From Eggerthellaceae bacterium UBA5808 (GTDB lineage Bacteria > Actinomycetota > Coriobacteriia > Coriobacteriales > Eggerthellaceae), in assembly GCA_002417975.1 (NCBI GenBank), contig DIDE01000013.1, positions 1-11,315 on the forward strand: a DNA stretch of 11,315 nt. Direction: 5' to 3'. Positions 6,919-11,315 of this stretch are shown piece by piece; position 1 is the stretch's first letter; each line of letters begins with the position of its first letter. The notes below the pieces were generated by a model. The model searched no databases. It saw only the letters and a list, made by a program, of their open reading frames with translations, and was not told where the DNA came from. The position numbers were made by a program, and so were the translations under genes.

Positions 6919-8292
6919 ATGTTAGCCGAACGTGCTCTTACTCGCATCGTTAAGAATATGGCTAAAAGCCAGCTTAAACTTAAGCCGACAACTCAAACGA
7001 TGATGCCAGGCCCAGAGCCAGGTAAGCGCTATATGCTCTATATGCATGTGCCGTTTTGCCAGGTACTTTGCCCTTACTGCAGCTTTAACCGTTATCCGTT
7101 TAAAGAAGAACTTGCGGTGCCGTACTTCGATCAGATGCGCAAAGAAATGCTCATGCTCAAGGATTTGGGATATGACTTTGAGAGCATCTATGTTGGCGGC
7201 GGCACACCTACGATTATGATCGACGAGCTCTGCGAAACACTTGATCTGGCGCGGGAAAACTTTCATATCAAAGAGGTGTCGGCGGAAACCAACCCGAACC
7301 ACTTGACGCGTCCGTATTTGGAAAAACTCAAGGGTCGCGTGCAGCGTTTGTCTGTTGGCGTTCAGAGCTTTGACGATGGTCTGCTTAAGCAGATGGATCG
7401 CTACAATAAATACGGAAGTGGCGACGAAATTCTGGAACGTATAGCAGAGGCGATTCCATACGTGGATTCGCTCAATGTTGATATGATTTTCAATTTCCCA
7501 TCGCAGACCGAAGATATTTTGATTAGCGATCTTAATAAGATTGTAGAATGCGGTTGTCATCAGGTGACATTCTCTCCACTGTATGCGTCATCTGCCACAA
7601 CAAAGAAGATGGCATCTACGCTGGGTCGCGTGGACTACAATCGCGAATATCGGTATTACCAGATACTCGATGGCGTGCTCACCGGGGGAGATAATCCTTT
7701 CTTTGATCGTTGCACGCTGTGGACATTTAATCGCCATGGCTACGATGGTGCTGCCTATCATGGTCATTCTTGTCAGACGTCGCCTCAGCAGAAGACAGGC
7801 GCCGATGGACTGCTTGTTGACGAATATGCAGTTGCCTACGAAGAATATCCATCGATCGGTAGTGGTGCGATATCTCATCTTGATGGATGCTTATTCGTTA
7901 ATGACTTTAGCTTGCGGGACTATGCAGAGAACATTAATCAGGGGCATATGTCTATTATGGGCAAGACGCGTCTGAGCAAGCGCGATTTGATGCGCTATCG
8001 TTTCCTGCTTCGTCTGTACAATTTACGTTTAGACAAAGACCAATTTAAATGTGACTTTGGTTGCAGCGTCGAAGCTGGCTTACCTGTTGAAATGATGTTT
8101 ATGCGTTTGAACGGTGCGTTTGATACCGATGATGCCCATACGTTGACACTTACACCGCGTGGTCGTTATCTTACGGTTGTTATGTATCGTGAATTCTTGA
8201 GTGGCATGAATAATTTGCGTGATCAGGCGCGTGCAGCGCTTACTGGTCCGGAGCATGATCTTTTGTTCGGTGACGAGGATTGTTGCAACTAG
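6919..8292 (+). CDS. HemN/HemW/HutW-like radical SAM protein (coproporphyrinogen III oxidase family)
   Basis: An oxygen-independent coproporphyrinogen-oxidase-like radical SAM enzyme of 457 residues. ATG at 6919 is chosen over the upstream in-frame ATG at 6844 because AGGAGG (6903-6908) lies ten bases before it. The [4Fe-4S]/SAM motif CxxxCxxC is at C47, C51 and C54 within HVPFCQVLCPYCSF; the SAM-amino-group motif YVGGGTPT is at 91-98; SAETNPN at 121-127 and RLSVGVQSF at 143-151 are HemN-family marks. The C-terminal half carries the HemN-C-like region (RFLLRLYNLRLD, then a winged-helix-like LTLTPRGRYL). The tail ends in adjacent cysteines. Family members do different jobs: coproporphyrinogen oxidation (HemN), haem chaperoning (HemW) and anaerobic haem degradation (HutW/ChuW). 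No haem biosynthesis or uptake gene is in the window, so the substrate is not decided here. An intrinsic terminator follows. Confidence 0.85.
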   Translation: MLAERALTRIVKNMAKSQLKLKPTTQTMMPGPEPGKRYMLYMHVPFCQVLCPYCSFNRYPFKEELAVPYFDQMRKEMLMLKDLGYDFESIYVGGGTPTIMIDELCETLDLARENFHIKEVSAETNPNHLTRPYLEKLKGRVQRLSVGVQSFDDGLLKQMDRYNKYGSGDEILERIAEAIPYVDSLNVDMIFNFPSQTEDILISDLNKIVECGCHQVTFSPLYASSATTKKMASTLGRVDYNREYRYYQILDGVLTGGDNPFFDRCTLWTFNRHGYDGAAYHGHSCQTSPQQKTGADGLLVDEYAVAYEEYPSIGSGAISHLDGCLFVNDFSLRDYAENINQGHMSIMGKTRLSKRDLMRYRFLLRLYNLRLDKDQFKCDFGCSVEAGLPVEMMFMRLNGAFDTDDAHTLTLTPRGRYLTVVMYREFLSGMNNLRDQARAALTGPEHDLLFGDEDCCN

Positions 8293-8344
8293 GAGTTTTG
8301 CTGCAAGCTTGCCGTGGCGTATTAGTATAAAAGCTGTAATATCA

Positions 8345-8379
8345 GGCTGCGTATCATTTACATGCTGCGCAGCCTTTTT
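8345..8379 (+). terminator. Intrinsic terminator after the radical SAM gene
   Basis: GGCTGCG at 8345-8351 pairs with CGCAGCC at 8368-8374 (16-base loop, extendable by an A-T pair), followed at once by TTTTT at 8375-8379. Position, stem and T-run fit a rho-independent terminator 52 bases past the stop. A TATAAA at 8326-8331 upstream leaves open that the hairpin belongs instead to the yjdF leader. Confidence 0.78.
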
Positions 8380-8389
8380 GTAATGTGCC

Positions 8390-8511
8390 TTGCTTAACGA
8401 GTGGGATTGTACTCGCGGGACGGAGAAACGACTATGGTGCTATATGCGTCGTTGAGCAAATATGCTTTATGCTAAGATTTACGGCGCTTGCGCCATTACT
8501 CGGTAATGCGC
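8390..8511 (+). promoter_or_regulatory. Structured leader upstream of yjdF, possible yjdF-type (azaaromatic) riboswitch
   Basis: The bases can fold into a three-way junction. P1 is TTGCTTAA 8390-8397 with TTGAGCAA 8452-8459 (one G-U); P2 is CGAGT 8398-8402 with ACTCG 8411-8415; P3 is CGAC 8429-8432 with GTCG 8448-8451; a purine-rich joiner lies at 8416-8428. Further on, GGCG 8483-8486/CGCC 8491-8494 competes with a longer hairpin at 8490-8511 (CATTAC/GTAATG plus GCG/CGC with a bulged C) that ends ten bases before the ribosome binding site. YjdF genes in many Firmicutes are preceded by the yjdF riboswitch. I cannot match this leader to that consensus by eye, so class membership is inference. 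Confidence 0.4.
8470..8478 (+). promoter_or_regulatory. Extended -10 promoter candidate for yjdF
   Basis: TGCTAAGAT at 8470-8478 matches an extended -10 (TG, one base, then TAAGAT), with TTGAGC at 8452-8457 as a -35-like element at a short 15-base spacing. If this is the promoter, transcription starts near 8485 and the three-way junction at 8390-8459 would not be in the mRNA, so this call and the riboswitch call partly exclude each other. Confidence 0.4.
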
Positions 8512-8533
8512 TGAGTTGGAAAAGGGAATTGGG

Positions 8534-8953
8534 ATGAGTTACTGCACTTTGACGATATGCTTCGAAGCTCCATTTTGGGTTGGCGTGGTAGAATCCGAGG
8601 ATGACGAGGGCCGCTATCGGGTTGCAAAACATACGTTTGGATCCGAGCCCACGGATCCAGAGGTTGGCGTGTTTATCCATGAACAATGGAATGAGCTCCA
8701 TTTTACTGATGAATTACAGGTTCGCAAATCAGGCGGTACCAAGATTAGCTATAAGCGTATGCAACGCATGATCGCAAAAGAAGTTGCTTCTCATGCACGT
8801 CGTGGTACAAAAGCACAGCAGGCCCTTGCGGAAGCGCGTGATGTTGCAAGCACAGAACGTAAACATCGGTCTGCCGCAGTGAAGCGCGAGAAGCAGGAAG
8901 AACGTTTTCTGCAGCGTACTGACAAGCGTAAACGTAAGCATCGCGGACATTAA
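8534..8953 (+). CDS. yjdF: YjdF family protein (DUF2992)
   Basis: A small, basic, cytoplasmic protein of 139 residues whose molecular job is unknown. In other bacteria its gene is often controlled by the yjdF riboswitch, which binds azaaromatic compounds, so a role in handling such molecules has been proposed. The sequence matches the family throughout: an N-terminal beta strand region with FWVGVVES at about 13-20, RVAKHTFGSEPTDPEV around 29-44, the KISYKRMQRMIAKEV helix in the middle, then a long charged helix with many Lys, Arg and Glu residues and the family's characteristic KHRGH end. ATG at 8534 follows AAGGG (8522-8526); an in-frame TTG at 8516 would add six residues but has no site. 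It is alone between a terminator and a downstream hairpin, so it is probably a single-gene unit. Confidence 0.9.
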   Translation: MSYCTLTICFEAPFWVGVVESEDDEGRYRVAKHTFGSEPTDPEVGVFIHEQWNELHFTDELQVRKSGGTKISYKRMQRMIAKEVASHARRGTKAQQALAEARDVASTERKHRSAAVKREKQEERFLQRTDKRKRKHRGH

Positions 8954-8970
8954 TTTGCCTATGTCCTGCG
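8942..8970 (+). terminator. Hairpin overlapping the yjdF stop, possible terminator
   Basis: CGCGGACAT at 8942-8950 pairs with ATGTCC 8961-8966 plus GCG 8968-8970 (bulged T8967): nine base pairs with a 10-base loop. Only TTTG follows directly; a T6 run comes about 25 bases later. The stem overlaps the last codons and stop. A terminator role is likely but not clean. Confidence 0.5.
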
Positions 8971-9052
8971 TTTGAAATAATCTTTAGCGATCGATTTTTT
9001 ACTGGTTGGCTTTCGGACTAATGCTTGTTGCGCTGCCATAAACTGTTAAGCA

Positions 9053-9148
9053 ACAGCAGTTTCGTGTGTCGCCAATGCAGTGTTTTCATGCGGCGCAAGC
9101 GCAGTAGTTTCGTGCGGAGAAAGCGGAATAGCTTTATCTGGTGCTTGC
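9053..9148. repeat. Four degenerate 24-base tandem units
   Basis: Units at 9053-9076, 9077-9100, 9101-9124 and 9125-9148 lie end to end in the same phase. Units 2 and 3 are closest (both begin GCAGT, both contain TGCGG and end AAGC, or CAAGC in unit 2); units 1 and 4 are more diverged. Read in one forward frame each unit gives an octapeptide such as AVFSCGAS or AVVSCGES, but a TAA lies six bases upstream and no start with a ribosome binding site is present. Confidence 0.5.
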
Positions 9149-9227
9149 CGCTCTATCAGTACCTACTATACTTATAAGAGGATAGTAACGTTTATGATAC
9201 GAAACATTACTGATTAAACGTGTACTC

Positions 9228-9233
9228 TATAAT
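9228..9233 (+). promoter_or_regulatory. Candidate -10 element for the adenylation gene
   Basis: A perfect TATAAT at 9228-9233, 90 bases before the ATG. No good -35 is seen at 16-18 bases (CATTAC at 9205-9210 for a 17-base spacer), so it would probably need an activator or be weak. Confidence 0.4.
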
Positions 9234-9323
9234 TAAACTCATGCATTAATGATCATACGTCCAAGTCTATAGGGCAATCGTGTGGTCAGACTATGGTGAT
9301 CTCTCAATAAGGGAGCTGAGTAT

Positions 9324-10820
9324 ATGCGTCAAACAGATACGATCTATGGTCGCTTTGCTGATCAGGTCGTTCGTCAACCCGATGCGTGTGCGGTTAAAGA
9401 ATCTGGGGTGGCATATTCGTTCGCTCGCTTAGATGAAATGGCGTGCGTTATTGCGGCGGCGCTTCCGCCAGATCAGGATGCGATCGGCATCGTTATGGAT
9501 CATGGTGCTTGGCAAATTGCTTCTATCCTGGCGATTCTTCGATGTGGTGCAGCGTATGTGCCTATCGAGCCCGATTTTCCTATTGAGCGAACGCATACCA
9601 TGCTTAAAGAAAGCAAAGCGACTTATGTAATAACAGACCGTTCGTATGTAAGCCGTCTTGATGGATTCGCTCCTTTATTTGTCGATACATTGTCAGCGAG
9701 TATGGATGTTTCATCTGCGGCTTTATTGGCTAACTGTCCTAAACCGAAGGCAGTGGCGCCCAATGCGCCTGCCTATATTCTTTATACTTCAGGGACGACG
9801 GGTATCCCTAAAGGCGTAGTTGTGGACCAGCACAATGTATGTCATTATGCGGATGCGTTCCATCATGAATTCCACAATGGGCCAGACGATATTATGCTGC
9901 AGTATTCGGTGTGTTCGTTCGACATCTTTGTCGAGGAGGTATTTGCCTCCTTATTGAATGGTTCAGCTATTGCGATTCCGTCGACCGAGGTACGTGGCGA
10001 TCTTGCTGCGCTGCTGCAGTTTGTTAAGGATGAGCAGCTTACGATTATCAGCGGATTCCCGTATTTGTTGGCAGACATTAACGATCATGGTGTGCTGCCG
10101 TCATGCGTGCGACTACTTATCAGCGGTGGTGACGTGCTACGTGAACGCTATATTGATCGGCTTATCGATCATACGACCATCTACAACACCTATGGTCCGT
10201 CTGAAACGACGGTTTGCTGCACCTATTGCTGTTGCAATACGACACCTGCGCTTGAAGATGGAACGTATCCAATTGGCAAGGCGGTGCAGGGTAGTACGGT
10301 GCGCATTATGGATGAGGACCTGCATCCAGTTGCAACGGGTGAAGTCGGAGAAATTTGCATTAGTGGTGACGGTGTTACGCAAGGGTATGTACGGGTGTCC
10401 AATAATGCTCCTTTTGTTACAGATGCGGATGGACATTGCTGGTATAAAAGCGGCGATATGGGCTATGAGCTGCCCGATGGTTCGCTGGCGTTTATGCATC
10501 GAAAAGATTCTCAAGTGATGATTTTAGGCAAGCGTGTTGAAGCTCACGAAGTGGAGGCAGTACTTAATCGCTGCGATGGCGTTCGTGCGGGGGTTGTCCG
10601 CGCCGACACAGATGACCAGGGACTTTCGTATCTAACGGCGTATGTGGTTGCTCAGCCGTCGGGATTCAAATTGGCTCAGGTAAAACGCCAGATGGCACGC
10701 TATTTGGCGCCCTTTATGATTCCGGAATATTTTGTTTTGCTTGATACACTGCCAAGAAATATGAATGGCAAGCCTGATACTAAGGCGTTGCCGACAGTAC
10801 TTAAAGTAGGAAATTACTAA
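9324..10820 (+). CDS. Free-standing amino-acid adenylation domain protein (NRPS-like A domain)
   Basis: An ANL-superfamily ligase that should activate an amino or related acid as an acyl-adenylate and pass it to a carrier protein. The 498 residues cover one A domain and nothing else: no condensation, carrier or thioesterase domain. Core motifs: A3 YILYTSGTTGIPKG at 151-164, A4 SFDIFVEEVF at 198-207, A5 YNTYGPSETT at 287-296, A7 YKSGDMG at 374-380, A8 RKDSQVMILGKRVEAHEVE at 393-411, and A10 PRNMNGKPDTK at 477-487 with the adenylation lysine K483. Aligning by eye to PheA, the pocket residues read D200, I201, E204, S243, I266, G268, T289, V297; I do not recognise a substrate from this. A cluster CCTYCCC follows A5. 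ATG at 9324 follows GGGAG (9311-9315). DltA is an alternative, but no dltB/C/D genes are seen. The GNAT gene downstream suggests a small aminoacyl-transfer pathway. Confidence 0.87.
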   Translation: MRQTDTIYGRFADQVVRQPDACAVKESGVAYSFARLDEMACVIAAALPPDQDAIGIVMDHGAWQIASILAILRCGAAYVPIEPDFPIERTHTMLKESKATYVITDRSYVSRLDGFAPLFVDTLSASMDVSSAALLANCPKPKAVAPNAPAYILYTSGTTGIPKGVVVDQHNVCHYADAFHHEFHNGPDDIMLQYSVCSFDIFVEEVFASLLNGSAIAIPSTEVRGDLAALLQFVKDEQLTIISGFPYLLADINDHGVLPSCVRLLISGGDVLRERYIDRLIDHTTIYNTYGPSETTVCCTYCCCNTTPALEDGTYPIGKAVQGSTVRIMDEDLHPVATGEVGEICISGDGVTQGYVRVSNNAPFVTDADGHCWYKSGDMGYELPDGSLAFMHRKDSQVMILGKRVEAHEVEAVLNRCDGVRAGVVRADTDDQGLSYLTAYVVAQPSGFKLAQVKRQMARYLAPFMIPEYFVLLDTLPRNMNGKPDTKALPTVLKVGNY

Positions 10821-10847
10821 AGGTCTTTTGTGCTGCCAGTATTATGT
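10799..10847. repeat. Diverged direct repeat, copy 1 (spans the end of the adenylation gene)
   Basis: Aligns without gaps to 10865-10913 at an offset of 66 bases. The core AAATTACTA at 10811-10819 is identical, and almost all of the differences over the whole alignment are transitions. This copy includes the last codons and the TAA stop of the adenylation gene. Confidence 0.55.
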
Positions 10848-10864
10848 GTCTCTGATTTGTTTTA

Positions 10865-10913
10865 GTTTCAAGTGAAAAATTACTAGAGGCTTTTTGCGTT
10901 GTTGGTACTGCAT
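10865..10913. repeat. Diverged direct repeat, copy 2
   Basis: Second copy of the 10799-10847 segment, entirely in the spacer. It carries the same AAATTACTA core (10877-10885) followed by GAGG and a T-run. A shorter similar piece, AAATTACAAGAG, occurs at about 11053-11064. The remaining spacer up to 11086 shows no gene that I can support. Confidence 0.5.
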
Positions 10914-11086
10914 TTAATAAGGCACTTATGTTAGAGTGCTTGCATTGTAGATAATACGATACATAGCTTTGAGTGTCCGCATTACCTAGTTTTAAGCATC
11001 GGTAATCGTAAGTAATAAGCTACATAACTCGACAACACATGTTTAACGTAAAAAATTACAAGAGATATCGAGAATAGGGTGATTGA

Positions 11087-11302
11087 ATGTCAGCACAGCA
11101 ATCGGCTACCTATAAGCAGCCCACACAACAGTATGCAGACCAGAAACATGTAGATTCCTCTGCGGATATTCATATACGCCGAGCAACGGGAGCCGATATC
11201 GAAACGGTTTTAGAATGGCGACGGGCGGTTATCCGCGAAGTGTTTTCGTTATCCGACGACGATGACATAACATCATTAATGGAGCGCAATCGTACGTACT
11301 AA
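11087..11302 (+). pseudogene. GNAT family N-acetyltransferase, N-terminal part, stopped early
   Basis: The first third of a Gcn5-related acetyltransferase, which would transfer an acetyl or acyl group from a CoA thioester to an amine. ATG at 11087 follows AGGG (11076-11079). Residues 1-27 are a Gln/Ser/Asp-rich, low-complexity lead. From residue 28, IHIRRATGADIETVLEWRRAVIREVF is the typical first strand and helix of GNAT proteins, and ITSLMERNRTY fits the second helix. TAA at 11300-11302 ends the frame at 71 residues, whereas GNAT proteins are usually 140-180 and need the later CoA-binding motif (Q/RxxGxG/A). The same frame goes on as EYAI after the TAA, as expected if the stop replaced a codon. 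Only 13 bases follow in the window, so a nonsense mutation, a frameshift or a sequencing error cannot be told apart. Confidence 0.6.
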
Positions 11303-11315
11303 GAGTATGCAATTC

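Larger units (their letters stand above)
8971..9323. other. Gene-free spacer between yjdF and the adenylation gene
   Basis: No ORF with a plausible start and ribosome binding site is seen on either strand. It holds the degenerate 24-base units (9053-9148), an AT-rich promoter-like zone at about 9165-9240, and the GGGAG ribosome binding site (9311-9315) of the next gene. It may contain decayed coding sequence. Confidence 0.5.

Noticed and set aside
6922..7560. 212-codon reverse-strand frame within the radical SAM gene
   Set aside because: Lies opposite the CxxxCxxC and GGGTPT coding sequence; protein looks like random translation.
9958..10518. 186-codon forward frame inside the adenylation gene
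   Set aside because: Out of frame with A5-A8 motifs, rich in Arg/Cys/Leu as expected of a shifted frame.

Overview
The window looks like a moderate-GC chromosomal stretch from an anaerobic, gut- or oral-type Actinobacterium. The best guess is a coriobacterium (Eggerthellaceae or Atopobiaceae-like). The reasons are an LL-diaminopimelate aminotransferase, a degenerate FAD_oxidored-type flavoprotein, a DegV protein, an adenine deaminase and a HemN-like radical SAM enzyme side by side, with GGAGG-like ribosome binding sites and one probable TTG start. The taxonomic call is inference from gene content only. All recognisable genes lie on the + strand, but most are separated by 85-480 bases, so they look like separately transcribed units rather than one long operon.

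Layout. 1-918: C-terminal three quarters of dapL (lysine/peptidoglycan diaminopimelate synthesis), followed by a 9-bp perfect hairpin and a T-run. 1175-1802: a TetR-family regulator whose last 28 residues are displaced into another frame by a run of eight A. 2014-3480: an FAD-dependent oxidoreductase with a discoidin-like C-terminal domain, behind a 211-base gap. 3567-4436: a DegV fatty-acid-binding protein. 4601-6439: adenine deaminase (purine salvage). 6440-6918: a 479-base region without a convincing gene but with many short perfect hairpins. 6919-8292: a HemN/HemW/HutW-like radical SAM protein, ending in a good intrinsic terminator. 8534-8953: a YjdF (DUF2992) protein behind a leader that can fold as a three-way junction, a possible yjdF-type riboswitch. 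8954-9323: a gene-free stretch with four degenerate 24-base tandem units. 9324-10820: a free-standing amino-acid adenylation domain. 10821-11086: a spacer with a diverged 66-base-spaced duplication. 11087-11302: the N-terminal part of a GNAT acetyltransferase, stopped early by TAA just before the window ends.

Functionally the left part is mostly housekeeping and salvage metabolism. The right end (free-standing adenylation domain, then GNAT) may be the start of a small aminoacyl-transfer or peptide-tailoring locus continuing beyond the window. I see no CRISPR array, tRNA, rRNA, transposase, phage gene or integrase. The points most worth checking are the structured leaders before yjdF and before the radical SAM gene, the homopolymer frameshift in the TetR gene, the free-standing adenylation domain, and the two kinds of repeat in the right-hand spacers.
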